From Methylocystis sp. L43 (GTDB lineage Bacteria; Pseudomonadota; Alphaproteobacteria; Rhizobiales; Beijerinckiaceae), in the NCBI RefSeq assembly GCF_015709525.1, contig NZ_JADNRA010000036.1:346308-410307 (forward strand): DNA of 64,000 nucleotides. Direction: 5' to 3'. How positions within the stretch are numbered: position 1 is the first letter of the stretch; each line of letters opens with the position of its first letter. The notes beneath the pieces are model-generated. The model had not been told where the DNA came from. It searched no databases and was given only the letters and a program-made list of their open reading frames with translations. Below are positions 8,948 to 18,474 of this stretch, one piece after another. The translations under genes were made by a program, and so were the position numbers.

Positions 8948-11182
8948 CTATTCCGCGGCGTCGTCGACCGACTCCTCGTTCTTCGTCAAGCGCCGCGGGG
9001 CCGAAGCGCGCAACGCCCCGCCGCGGCCGGAAAGACTTGGATTGTCCAGGAAATAATCTTGCGCGCTGAAGCGCTTTTCGCCTTCCAGCGGCGTTATGCG
9101 CCGGCTCGAACCGTCGTCGAGAATTTGCCAACTCTGAACATTGTCGAGCAGATTGGCGAGCAGCACCTGTTCCAGAATTTGTTCGTGCAGCGTCTCGTTC
9201 ATGATCGGGAACAGCGTTTCAACACGCCGATCGAGATTGCGCGGCATCAGGTCAGCCGAGGAGATATAGACCGCCGCCTTGTTGTGCGGCAGACCGTGAC
9301 CGTCGGCGAAAGCGTAAATGCGTGAATGCTCGAGAAAGCGTCCAACGATCGATTTCACGCGAATGTTTTCAGATAGCCCCTTCACGCCGGGCCGCAGACA
9401 GCAGATGCCCCGCACAACGAGGTCGATTTCGACCCCGGCGGCGCTGGCTCGATAAAGCGCGTCGATGATCTCCGGATCGGCGAGCGAGTTGCACTTCACC
9501 CAGATTCCGGCAGGTCGACCCGCGGCCGCATGCTCCGCCTCGATTCCTATGTGCTCAATCAGCCGCTGCTTCGCCGTGACCGGCGTCACGAACATCCGCT
9601 CCAGAGGGGCCAGAACGCCCGAACCGGTGATGTAGTGGAAGATGCGCGCGACATCGCGCCCGACTGCCGCGTCGGCGGTAAAGGTAGACAGATCTGTATA
9701 AATGCGCGCGGTGATCGGATGATAATTGCCCGTGCCGACGTGGCAATAAGTCGCGACGGCGCCGTGCTCTTCTTCGCGAACGACCATGCAGAGCTTGGCG
9801 TGAGTCTTTAGTTCGGGGAAACCGAAGACCACCTGAACGCCGGCTCGCTCCAAGGTGCGCGCCCAGCGAATATTGGCTTCTTCGTCAAAACGCGCTTTGA
9901 GCTCGACGAGCGCGGTCACCGATTTGCCGTTCTCGGCCGCCTCGATGAGCGCATGAACGATCGGGCTGTCCGACGAGGTCCGATAGAGCGTCTGCTTGAT
10001 CGACACGACCCTGGGGTCGCGCGCCGCCTGCTGCAGGAAAGTCACGACGACGTCGAAGGACTCGTAAGGATGATGAACGACGATATCCTTCGCGCGGATC
10101 GCTGCGAAACAGTCTCCGTCGAATTCGCTGACGCGTTCGGGATGGCGCGGCGAAAAAGCTGGAAACTTCAGCTCCGGTCGGTCGACGCCGACGATCTGCG
10201 AAAGACTGCTCAAACCTAGTTTTTCGCTTTGAACGATCATCCCCCTTGGCGAAACATCAACCTGCGACGCGACAAAATCGCGCAGCGCCAAGGGCATGGA
10301 GGAATTGACTTCAAGACGGATGACGCAGCCTCGCCGGCGTTCTTTGATGGCCGCCTCGAATTCGCGGATGAGATCCTCCGCTTCCTCCGCGAATTCGATG
10401 TCGAGATCGCGAACGACTCGGAACAGGCCGAGCGCGGCGGTCACGCAACCGGGAAACAGCCGGTTGAGAAATTGTGCGATGACGTCCTCAATGCGCGCGA
10501 AACGCAGCGCGTCATTCGGACCGTCGTCGAGGCGCACGAAGCGCGTCAGCTTTCCCGGAATGCGAACGAGACCCGTGAGGTCGCGCCCATCGTTCTCCCG
10601 AACCAGTTGCGCAGCTAGGGACAATTCCAGATTGGGGATGAAGGGAAAGGGGTGCGACGGGTCGATCGCGATGGGCGTCACCGCGGGAAAAATGTGGCGA
10701 TTGAAGTGAGCGTCGAGTCGGTCAAGATCGGCGCTCGTCCAATCGGCGCGCTCCAGCAGACTGACGCCGACGCCTTCGAGTTGCTCGCGCAACAATCGCC
10801 AGGTCGCTTCCTGGTCGCGGCTCATTTTATCGGTCGACTCGAAAATGCGGGCGAGCAGCTCGGACGGCGTCAAACCATCCATTCCCGGCGTCTGGCCGCG
10901 CTCAATTTGCTCGATGACGCCCGACACTCGGACCATGAAAAATTCGTCGAGATTGCTCGCCGAGATCGCCAAAAACCTCAGCCGCTCGAGCAGCGGGTGA
11001 GATTCGTTGGACGCCTCTTCGAGAACGCGTCGATTGAAGGCAAGCCAGGACAATTCGCGATTGACAAAACGCCCTGGATCATTCGACGCCGTCGCATCTG
11101 GGACGGCGGGCCCCGGCCGGCGGCGCGTTTCCCCTGGCCGTCTGAGGGCGGTTCTCGAAGACACTCTGGAAACTCTCAACAA
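8948..11182 (-). CDS. ppk1: polyphosphate kinase 1
   Basis: At 744 residues the protein has the full PPK1 plan: an N-terminal domain starting [19 protein letters not shown], the head domain, and two phospholipase-D-like C-terminal domains. The autophosphorylated histidine region is in [13 protein letters not shown], and the second conserved histidine is in [17 protein letters not shown]. It reversibly makes polyphosphate from ATP. The gene is monocistronic in appearance, 217 bases upstream of fabI on the same strand, and about 200 bases from a divergent outer-membrane gene. Its place beside acetate kinase and PHB genes supports an energy-reserve role for the locus. Confidence 0.95.
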   Translation of the reverse strand: MLRVSRVSSRTALRRPGETRRRPGPAVPDATASNDPGRFVNRELSWLAFNRRVLEEASNESHPLLERLRFLAISASNLDEFFMVRVSGVIEQIERGQTPGMDGLTPSELLARIFESTDKMSRDQEATWRLLREQLEGVGVSLLERADWTSADLDRLDAHFNRHIFPAVTPIAIDPSHPFPFIPNLELSLAAQLVRENDGRDLTGLVRIPGKLTRFVRLDDGPNDALRFARIEDVIAQFLNRLFPGCVTAALGLFRVVRDLDIEFAEEAEDLIREFEAAIKERRRGCVIRLEVNSSMPLALRDFVASQVDVSPRGMIVQSEKLGLSSLSQIVGVDRPELKFPAFSPRHPERVSEFDGDCFAAIRAKDIVVHHPYESFDVVVTFLQQAARDPRVVSIKQTLYRTSSDSPIVHALIEAAENGKSVTALVELKARFDEEANIRWARTLERAGVQVVFGFPELKTHAKLCMVVREEEHGAVATYCHVGTGNYHPITARIYTDLSTFTADAAVGRDVARIFHYITGSGVLAPLERMFVTPVTAKQRLIEHIGIEAEHAAAGRPAGIWVKCNSLADPEIIDALYRASAAGVEIDLVVRGICCLRPGVKGLSENIRVKSIVGRFLEHSRIYAFADGHGLPHNKAAVYISSADLMPRNLDRRVETLFPIMNETLHEQILEQVLLANLLDNVQSWQILDDGSSRRITPLEGEKRFSAQDYFLDNPSLSGRGGALRASAPRRLTKNEESVDDAAE

Positions 11183-11382
11183 TTGAGCCTCGACTGAGGC
11201 GGCTGCGCATAAAGCACCATTTCTGCGTGACAGTGCTGCAACAGGTTCGGGAAATGCCGACTCTTGCCGAGGCTTTTCATGTCACGTCACTCTGACGTTC
11301 AAGAAGCGCTTTATGGATGAGCGCTGAAAGTCGGCACGTGCTGCGCTGATCCGCAATTGTCGAGTTCCGGACGGGAGACGAG

Positions 11383-12480
11383 ATGTGCTTTCCCGGAAAA
11401 TTGTTGACCGTAATGGGGTTGCTGTTCAGCGCGACCGCATACGCTCAAGAGGCGGGCGGCAGCGGCGGCGCGCCGGACGTCTCGCACAGCCCAACCAAGC
11501 TGAAGGCGCCGCCGGCTCCGCTGGGCGTGTTTGGCTCGGATATCGGCGCTGTCGGAAAATTTTCGGTGGCGTTTTCCGGCGTCTTCACGGGACTCGCGAA
11601 TTCGAGGATCGGGACAAAAATCGTATCGCCGGAATATATTGTTTCGACCACGCCATGGTTTTTCGACCTCAGGAAGCCCGTCCGGCTTGTCCCCTCGAGC
11701 GTCTTCGCGACCATCCAGTCAATCTCCTTCAATTACGGCGTGGCGGAAAATTTCGGGATCGTCCTGGCGGCGGGGGCAGTGGAAAAAACAGTCGCCGCGC
11801 TGACCTACGCCGCGCCGAGCGGAACGCGTTTTCTCGGTCAAAGCTACGCCACGGTCGCGGGCGTAACGGATCTGGAAGCCGCAGCGGTCTTACGCATCTA
11901 TCGCGACGAGGTTCATCGCGTTCTCATCTCGCTTGGATTGACGTTTCCGACAGGGAGCAATGAATCCCAGTTCAGGCTGCTCCTCAGCGACGGCGCCTAT
12001 GGGACAGTGCGCGCCTTCTATTCGATGCAGCCCGGCACGGGGACGTATGATTTTCTTCCCGGCTTCACCTATGGCGGCGTGATCGGACCCTACTCATGGG
12101 GAATCGCTTATCGCGGACGCTGGCCCTTGGCGCCAAATCCCGAGGGCTACCGTTACGGCGATCTTCACGACTTCCACGGCTGGATCGGATATTCCTGGAT
12201 CCCGGAATTGACGACGACGCTGCGCGTGACCGGCACGACCCGAGGCCCTATTCGTGGGTTCGATCCGAAAATCGACGGCAAATCCCAGTCAGCCAACCCT
12301 TTCTTCTACGGCGGGCAGCGCGTCGAACTTTATGGCGGCACGACGATCGCCGGAAGCCTGTTAGGGTTGAACAGGGCCACCTTCGCCATCGAGGCGGGCG
12401 TGCCGATCTATCAAAATCTCAATGGCCCTCAACTGTTTCGTAACTGGCAAGCGATTGTGGCCATGCGCATCAGCCTGTAA
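11383..12480 (+). CDS. secreted outer-membrane beta-barrel protein (phenol-MetA/transporter-like)
   Basis: The 365-residue product has a clear signal peptide with cleavage expected after AYA (residue 21). The rest is rich in alternating aromatic and small residues (for example TYDFLPGFTYGGVIGPYSWG) and ends in an aromatic/hydrophobic strand, VAMRISL, as outer-membrane barrels do. It resembles the MetA-pathway/transporter-like outer membrane group (PF13557 type) that may take up hydrophobic substrates. The function is not established. It is divergent from ppk1 across a 200-base gap that should hold both promoters. Confidence 0.6.
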   Translation: MCFPGKLLTVMGLLFSATAYAQEAGGSGGAPDVSHSPTKLKAPPAPLGVFGSDIGAVGKFSVAFSGVFTGLANSRIGTKIVSPEYIVSTTPWFFDLRKPVRLVPSSVFATIQSISFNYGVAENFGIVLAAGAVEKTVAALTYAAPSGTRFLGQSYATVAGVTDLEAAAVLRIYRDEVHRVLISLGLTFPTGSNESQFRLLLSDGAYGTVRAFYSMQPGTGTYDFLPGFTYGGVIGPYSWGIAYRGRWPLAPNPEGYRYGDLHDFHGWIGYSWIPELTTTLRVTGTTRGPIRGFDPKIDGKSQSANPFFYGGQRVELYGGTTIAGSLLGLNRATFAIEAGVPIYQNLNGPQLFRNWQAIVAMRISL

Positions 12481-12565
12481 CAACAGACTGCTGCGAAGAA
12501 GAATATCGGCTGCAAATTCGACAGTCGCCTTCGCTTGCTTTCTTTTTATCGACCGCGCCGGCCTT

Positions 12566-13348
12566 CTAATGCGCCGTCCAGCCGCCGTCCATGGCCAGAA
12601 TTGCTCCCGTGATTGACTGAGCGTCCTCGGAAGCAAGAAATACGGCGAGTGCGGCGACCTGTTCCGACGTGACAAACTCCTTAGTTGGTTGAGCTTCAAG
12701 AAGAACGTCGTGGATAACTTGTTCGCGAGTCATGTTCCGCGCCGCCATTGTCTCTGGAATTTGATGCTCGACGAGCGGCGTCCAGACATAGCCCGGCGCG
12801 ATGGCGTTGACGGTGATGTGGTCGCGAGCAAATTCGAGAGCGGCGGTTTTGGTCAAGCCGGCGACGCCATGCTTCGCGGCGACATAAGCGGATTTGAAAG
12901 GGGACGCTATGGTCGCATGAGCGGAAGCGGTGTTGATGATCCGCCCCCACTGGCGGGTTTTCATTCCAGGCGCAGCAGCGCGGATCGCATGAAACGCCGA
13001 CGACAGGTTGATGGCGATGATCGCGTCCCACTTCTGAATCGGAAAATGCTCAATCGGCTCCACATGCTGGACGCCAGCGTTATTGACCAGAATGTCGACC
13101 GAACCAAAGGCGCGTTCAGCCTCGGCGATCATCTGCGCAATCTGCGCCGGCGCAGACATGTCCGCCGGCGAGAAGAGCGCCTTGACGGCGAACTCCTCCT
13201 CGATGCCCTTGCGCTTGTATTCGATTTCGTCGGCATTGCCGAAGCCGTTGATCACGACGTTCGCGCCTTTTTCGGCATAGGCGCGCACAATCGCCAGTCC
13301 GATGCCGCTCGTGGAGCCGGTCACAACCGCTGTCTTGCCTTGGAGCAT
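12566..13348 (-). CDS. bdhA: 3-hydroxybutyrate dehydrogenase
   Basis: This is a 260-residue short-chain dehydrogenase. The NAD-binding motif GSTSGIG lies at residues 11-17, NNAGVQHVEPIEHFP follows, and the catalytic Ser, Tyr and Lys lie in TASAHATIASPFKSAYVAAK. The motif NAGVQHV is typical of D-3-hydroxybutyrate dehydrogenases, and the length matches. It oxidises (R)-3-hydroxybutyrate from PHB breakdown to acetoacetate with NAD+, giving the substrate of the CoA-transferase encoded at 6565-7892. It stands alone between the outer-membrane gene and the channel gene. Confidence 0.93.
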   Translation of the reverse strand: MLQGKTAVVTGSTSGIGLAIVRAYAEKGANVVINGFGNADEIEYKRKGIEEEFAVKALFSPADMSAPAQIAQMIAEAERAFGSVDILVNNAGVQHVEPIEHFPIQKWDAIIAINLSSAFHAIRAAAPGMKTRQWGRIINTASAHATIASPFKSAYVAAKHGVAGLTKTAALEFARDHITVNAIAPGYVWTPLVEHQIPETMAARNMTREQVIHDVLLEAQPTKEFVTSEQVAALAVFLASEDAQSITGAILAMDGGWTAH

Positions 13349-13515
13349 AATCTTCCTCCGCCGCCCGCCTCCGTCAATGCAGCGGCTGACCGATCATCGA
13401 TATTCGCGCCTCCCGACAAATTCGCAAAGGCAATGTGACAGTTAAGCAAAATGTGGATTCTAAGATGCGTCGCTGAACCAAGACTTTCGGTGAAGTGATT
13501 GAGACAATTACGAAT

Positions 13516-15483
13516 CTAATTCGCCTGTAATCGACTCAGGACGCCGAGGGTCTTCAATTCTCGCACCAGTCGCAGACCCTGTTGTCGGTAGAGTGGGACA
13601 GCTAATTTTGAAGGAAGGCGGTTCATGATGTCTCGCGCCAAGCGGAAATCGCAGCCTGATATTCGTGCGATCGTATTGGCGGCGTCGAAGACAACGTCAA
13701 CGACGTGCGAACGGTCGACTTGCAGATAACACATGGCGGCGATTGGATCGCCATTTTCGACGCGCTTTAAGCCGCCCATCGTCGCGAGGGCCACCAGGCG
13801 ATCATTTGCCTCCAAACGGATATCGTCGCTTGGAATAAGACGAACTTGCTCTCCTCGCCGATGGAGGATCGGCACGATCTCATAACCGTAGGCGACTTCC
13901 GCTAAAAGACGATCTATCAGCGTGTCGCCGGCTGCGATGGCATATTCCGTGACGAAGACTGAGCGCCCCTCGAGATGAAAGGCGCAGTGAATGTTTTCTC
14001 CGAAAGCGGCGGCGGTGATTGCTTCTGCGGCGATCGCATAATCCCCGATCCCCACGGAAGCGGGAATCAGAGAAGCGACGTCTTGTGCAAGTCGGTGGTC
14101 GAAGGCCCGAAAGATCAGGACGCAGTTCGCATTGAGGGACCTGACGATAAGACTGGCCTCCAGATTGGCGATTTCGTCGTCAGTAACGACAATGACGCTC
14201 TCGGCTGTTGCGACATTCGCCTGCTGCATGGTGTCGCGGAACGAGCCGACAAGTATCGGGACGTCCGGCAGCACCTCCTCGCCGATTGGTTGCTCAGAAA
14301 GTCCCACCACTGGATGCATCCAGTCCTTAAGGATGGCCGCAACACGTCGTCCCGTGGCGCTCATGCCGACAATCACCGTATGCCCCGCGTCAGGCACGCG
14401 AGGCCGCCGTCGCGCTATCTGAAGTCGCGCGCTTAGAGTCCGCTCCGTCAAAGTAGCGATCAGAATGCCCAGGAACACGGCGCTCGAGATTGTCGCGAGC
14501 ACGGAGAAGAGGTAAAGCCGTGAAGAAATCGGAAAGGGCACACGTAGAGCGCCAAACACGTTGTCAAAGCCGCCGAACGCCAAGACGACCGAAACGTTGA
14601 ACGCATCGAACCAGCCAATTCCCGGGTTTTCGATACGATAAAAGACTGTGCCGGCGAAGATGAGCAAGGCGACGATGGCAGCCGACGCCAGCGCCGCCCG
14701 GGGAACGCCTGCGCTAAACGGAAGCCGCCTCAAGTTGGCAAAGAAGTCCGCAAACCGCGTGGACACAGGATGCTGGGCGGTCTTGCTGCGACCACGCCAT
14801 GGGGCTTGGGAGACTGCAGATATGTCCTCTAAATAGACCAATGTGTCGCCTTCGCGGAGCACATCATCCGGGATCCAGGAAGCAAATATCGGCGCCGCTT
14901 CTTCCGCTTGCCTGGCATGACTGAGAATCCGCCGGGATGAAGTGCTCAGCTCGTAAAGAAATCGGCCCTTCCATCTATCGTCTCTTCTAATTTGTATCCG
15001 CGTCAGCCGCATCTTTTCCCCCGCCACCTCAAAAAGCCCCTGAGGAGAAGCGAGGGCGAAAGCGTTTGCCAGAAACTGCGTCGGTTCGAACGCGAATAGA
15101 TTCCCAATATTTTGTTGAAGAAGGGAGCCAAGCGCGCCCTGCGCCGACCGGATGATCAGGCGCACGTTGGGATTGAGCGATCGGGCCGCAAATGCAGCCA
15201 TGATGTTGGCTCGCTCATTCTCCGTAACCATGAGCGCCGCGCGGCAATGAACGATGCCCGCCTGCTCCAGTATTTCGGCTCGACAGCAGTCGCCGACGAT
15301 CAGTCTTTCCAGGAGATCAACCGAGCCGGGGTCCTCCTGGGAGAGCGAAGCGGCGCTGTCCACGCCGATGACCTTCACATCGAATTGACGTAGAAGACGG
15401 ATGCATTGCCGGCCGACATCGCCAAGCCCGCAAATTAGGAAGGGAGCGGAGCCGCCGTTTTGACGCGCATCTGAGGACATCAT
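13516..15483 (-). CDS. RCK-channel-RCK protein (potassium channel / TrkA-N domain)
   Basis: From the ATG at 15483 the protein is 655 residues. It has an N-terminal Rossmann RCK/TrkA-N domain (GLGDVG at 19-24), a TrkA-C-like segment near 150-225, two transmembrane helices (about 263-281 and 322-345) around a pore-like loop (290-310), a second Rossmann domain (IVGMSATGRRVAAIL from about 371) and a C-terminal TrkA-C-like part. This looks like a two-TM ion channel with nucleotide-sensing domains on both sides. The pore sequence AFGGFDNVFG lacks the standard TVGYGD filter, so potassium selectivity is uncertain. The frame extends upstream to 15606, but the conserved part begins after 15483. Confidence 0.75.
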   Translation of the reverse strand: MMSSDARQNGGSAPFLICGLGDVGRQCIRLLRQFDVKVIGVDSAASLSQEDPGSVDLLERLIVGDCCRAEILEQAGIVHCRAALMVTENERANIMAAFAARSLNPNVRLIIRSAQGALGSLLQQNIGNLFAFEPTQFLANAFALASPQGLFEVAGEKMRLTRIQIRRDDRWKGRFLYELSTSSRRILSHARQAEEAAPIFASWIPDDVLREGDTLVYLEDISAVSQAPWRGRSKTAQHPVSTRFADFFANLRRLPFSAGVPRAALASAAIVALLIFAGTVFYRIENPGIGWFDAFNVSVVLAFGGFDNVFGALRVPFPISSRLYLFSVLATISSAVFLGILIATLTERTLSARLQIARRRPRVPDAGHTVIVGMSATGRRVAAILKDWMHPVVGLSEQPIGEEVLPDVPILVGSFRDTMQQANVATAESVIVVTDDEIANLEASLIVRSLNANCVLIFRAFDHRLAQDVASLIPASVGIGDYAIAAEAITAAAFGENIHCAFHLEGRSVFVTEYAIAAGDTLIDRLLAEVAYGYEIVPILHRRGEQVRLIPSDDIRLEANDRLVALATMGGLKRVENGDPIAAMCYLQVDRSHVVDVVFDAANTIARISGCDFRLARDIMNRLPSKLAVPLYRQQGLRLVRELKTLGVLSRLQAN

Positions 15484-15900
15484 CGTTTCTTCGAAAACAA
15501 ATTCGCGCCGGGCGCCGTTCGTAGATCCGCGGCAATGACGTGACGACGCGTAAAGGAGTCGCTTCGCGCGTCTATTGTCCGGTCGCTTGAGGCCGTCAGA
15601 TGACAACTTGATGAAACCGCGCTCTGAATGACGCCGCGCTCTGCGCGGAGAGCGAGGGAGTCACCGCTTTGTCACTTGACCCCGCAACAATAACTTCTGA
15701 CACGGGATCTGAGGCCTTCCCGTCGGAAGATTGTCCTCCCGAGAAGGGGCGCAGTCGCTTGTCATCAGGGCTAGGATCAAGCACGCGACTTGCACCTGTC
15801 GTCGAGCGCCCGAATCTCGGAACGGCTCTCTAAGGAGCCACGCCGAACCGCCTCCCGACAGTTGCGCTCGCCTTCGTCCGCTTACAGGAGAACTCGGGCG
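15484..15900. other. divergent intergenic region between channel gene and DUF3141 gene
   Basis: No gene can be supported here. The open frames extending into it from both sides lack family homology. The region should hold the promoters of the two divergent genes. The ribosome-binding site AGGAG for the plus-strand gene is at about 15885. Confidence 0.5.
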
Positions 15901-18255
15901 ATGACGCCGCTTTTCAGTCTTCAGAACGCTCCAAAACGCTCAATCGAGGATCAGAAAGTCGCCGCAACAGCGCTGCAGCGCGTCATGACCGGCTACGCTC
16001 GGCGAATGGAGAAGATGGCGAGCGACCACGGCGGGCGCCTAGAGCAGCTTTGGGAAGAGGCCAAGGCGATACAGACCGAATTGAGTAAGCGCCAAGAGGC
16101 GGGCGATCTTTATAGAGCCGCATATGATTACGCTGTCGACGCCGGGCGACGGACCGTGCTGACGCTAGACACGCTTCGCGAGAGAGGGAACAACGACATT
16201 GCTCACGAAGCCGCCGGCATGCCCCCTGCTCTCATCTATGACAACGAGGTGGTCGTAGACGGCCGCGACCTGCCGCGGCCGGTGAATTATCTTCTCTTGA
16301 GAATCGTTCCACCCCAGGGCGTCGAAAGCTTGAACTGGAAGCGCCCCTATTTGATCATCGACCCGCGCGCCGGCCACGGCGCTGGAATCGGCGGCTTCAA
16401 GTCTGATAGCCAGGTCGGCGTCGCCCTGCGCGACGGCCATCCGGTCTATTTCCTGGTTTTTCGTCCGCATCCCGAACCGAACCAAACGCTCGCTGACGTG
16501 ATGCGGGCCGAGGCGGCGTTTGTGAGCGAAATACGTCGGCGTCACCCTGAAGCTCCCAAGCCGATTATCGTTGGCAACTGTCAGGGCGGTTGGGCGACGA
16601 TGATCCTTGCGGCCGCGAATCCGGACATCACCGGACCTTTGGTCATCAATGGCGCGCCGCTGGCCTTCTGGTCGGGCAGGATCGGCGAGAACCCGATGCG
16701 CTACCTTGGCGGGCTTTCTGGAGGAACCTTGCCTACCTTAGTTCTCGCAGACCTAGGATATGGAGAATTCGACGGCGCGCATCTTGTCACCAATTTCGAA
16801 ATGCTCAATCCTGGCCGTAACTATTTCAGCAAATATTACGACCTCTTCGCAAATGTCGACCGTGATCGCGCTACATTTCTGGAATTCGAGCGCTGGTGGG
16901 GCGGATTGCATTTTATGAACGAGCCCGAAATCCGGTGGATCGTCGAACAGCTCTTCATCGGGAACCGTCTCTCGCGCGGAGAGGCGCGAATCGAGCGAGG
17001 GCGCCAGCTCGACGTCAAGGCGATCCGATCGCCGATCATTGTTTTCACCAGCCGGGGCGACAATATCACCCCTCCCCAGCAGGCGCTCAACTGGATCGTC
17101 GACACCTATGCGGACGAGCATGAGATCAAGATCCGCGGTCAGCGCATCATCTACATGGTGCATGAGACCACGGGGCATCTCGGCATTTTCGTCTCCTCCA
17201 CGATCGCCAAAAAGGAGCACTCGGAAGTCGCCTCGACGATGAAAACCATCGAGGCGCTGTCGCCCGGGCTCTATGAAATGAAGATCGACGAGCAGATTGG
17301 CGAAGGATTGGATGCGCGCTTCCTCGTGAGCTTCGAGGAGCGCACGATTAGCGACGTGCTCGCGTTCGACGATGAAGACCGATCTGACGAAATCGGCTTT
17401 GCTGCGGTTGCGCGCCTATCCGAATTGAGCGTCGAGCTTTATGATCTCGTCTTGCGTCCGTTCGTGCAAACAATGGTGACGCCGCTTACCGCTAAAATGA
17501 TCAAGTCGACGCATCCCGCCCGGGCTCAGCGCCTCATTTTCACCGATCAAAATCCCCTAATGCAGCCGGTTTGTGAAATCGCAGCGCGCATTTCGAAGGA
17601 TTGCGAACCTTTGGATCCGAGCCATCCGTTCCTCGCACTTGAGAGGTGGTGGGCCTCGAGCGTCTTGCAGACCATAGATTTTATGCGCGACTTCCGCGAC
17701 GCGGCCTACGAAGCGATCTTTCTTTCAACCTACGGCTCGCCCTTGATGACTTGGATCGGCGCTCCCCATGCTTTCGAGCGGACGCGCAAGGATCCGAAGG
17801 ATCTTCGGTGGCTGCCCGAGGTGCAAGCCATTCTAGTGGGCATTGATCGCGGGGGCTTCGAGGAGGCTGTAATCCGCATGCTGATCCTTCTTGCCGAGGC
17901 GCGTGGCTCCGTCCGCCGCGATCGGCTCCAACGATCGGCGCACGTTCTAACCAACGATGAGCCTTTCGCCTCGCTTGGGACGGAGCGCCGTGCCGCGCTC
18001 ATCCGAGAGCAATCAATCATCGCCGAGTTCGAACCCGATCGCGCCATAGAGACACTGCCGGATCTCATACCCGAAAGCCGGCGCCAGGACGCGATAGACG
18101 TCGTGGAATACATAGCGGGCTCTGTAGATGATATGGAGCCGTACACGGTTCGCATGCTTCAGCGCTTCCGCGTGGCCCTGGGGCTTCCGCGGATCGCACT
18201 TTCTGTCGCAACACGAGATCCGCTCATTGCATCCATCACCACGCCCACGTCCTAA
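15901..18255 (+). CDS. DUF3141 family PHA-synthase-like alpha/beta hydrolase, copy 2
   Basis: From ATG 15901 (AGGAG upstream) the protein is 784 residues and aligns along its whole length with the 785-residue protein at 4134-6491. It repeats IDPRAGHGAGIGGFKSDSQ, the GNCQGGW nucleophile elbow with Cys, GDNITPPQQALNWI with the presumed acid residue, and TGHLGIFVS with the presumed His. The C-terminal region is also shared (RMLILLAEARGSVRRDRL compared with RMLILMARSRGAVRQSRL). The two are clearly ancient paralogues. It is transcribed divergently from the channel gene. The function is unproven; PHA or acyl-ester chemistry is inferred from the triad and the locus. Confidence 0.85.
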   Translation: MTPLFSLQNAPKRSIEDQKVAATALQRVMTGYARRMEKMASDHGGRLEQLWEEAKAIQTELSKRQEAGDLYRAAYDYAVDAGRRTVLTLDTLRERGNNDIAHEAAGMPPALIYDNEVVVDGRDLPRPVNYLLLRIVPPQGVESLNWKRPYLIIDPRAGHGAGIGGFKSDSQVGVALRDGHPVYFLVFRPHPEPNQTLADVMRAEAAFVSEIRRRHPEAPKPIIVGNCQGGWATMILAAANPDITGPLVINGAPLAFWSGRIGENPMRYLGGLSGGTLPTLVLADLGYGEFDGAHLVTNFEMLNPGRNYFSKYYDLFANVDRDRATFLEFERWWGGLHFMNEPEIRWIVEQLFIGNRLSRGEARIERGRQLDVKAIRSPIIVFTSRGDNITPPQQALNWIVDTYADEHEIKIRGQRIIYMVHETTGHLGIFVSSTIAKKEHSEVASTMKTIEALSPGLYEMKIDEQIGEGLDARFLVSFEERTISDVLAFDDEDRSDEIGFAAVARLSELSVELYDLVLRPFVQTMVTPLTAKMIKSTHPARAQRLIFTDQNPLMQPVCEIAARISKDCEPLDPSHPFLALERWWASSVLQTIDFMRDFRDAAYEAIFLSTYGSPLMTWIGAPHAFERTRKDPKDLRWLPEVQAILVGIDRGGFEEAVIRMLILLAEARGSVRRDRLQRSAHVLTNDEPFASLGTERRAALIREQSIIAEFEPDRAIETLPDLIPESRRQDAIDVVEYIAGSVDDMEPYTVRMLQRFRVALGLPRIALSVATRDPLIASITTPTS

Positions 18256-18474
18256 CTTGTCTCGTAGCGAGAGATAGCGAAGACGCGCTCGTCAAGCTGA
18301 TGCGCTTTTTCACCGCGAAGCCTTTCATCTCACGAAGTTAAAAAAAGTCTGGCGCCGCCGCGCGCGACTCTGCGCGTTCCGAGCTCCGCTGATGCTTCCT
18401 TGTCATATTTAAATGCTTTTTGCCCCGAAGGCCCTCAGCAGACCGCAGGCGCCCGAGGGAATAAGGCTTCCTAG

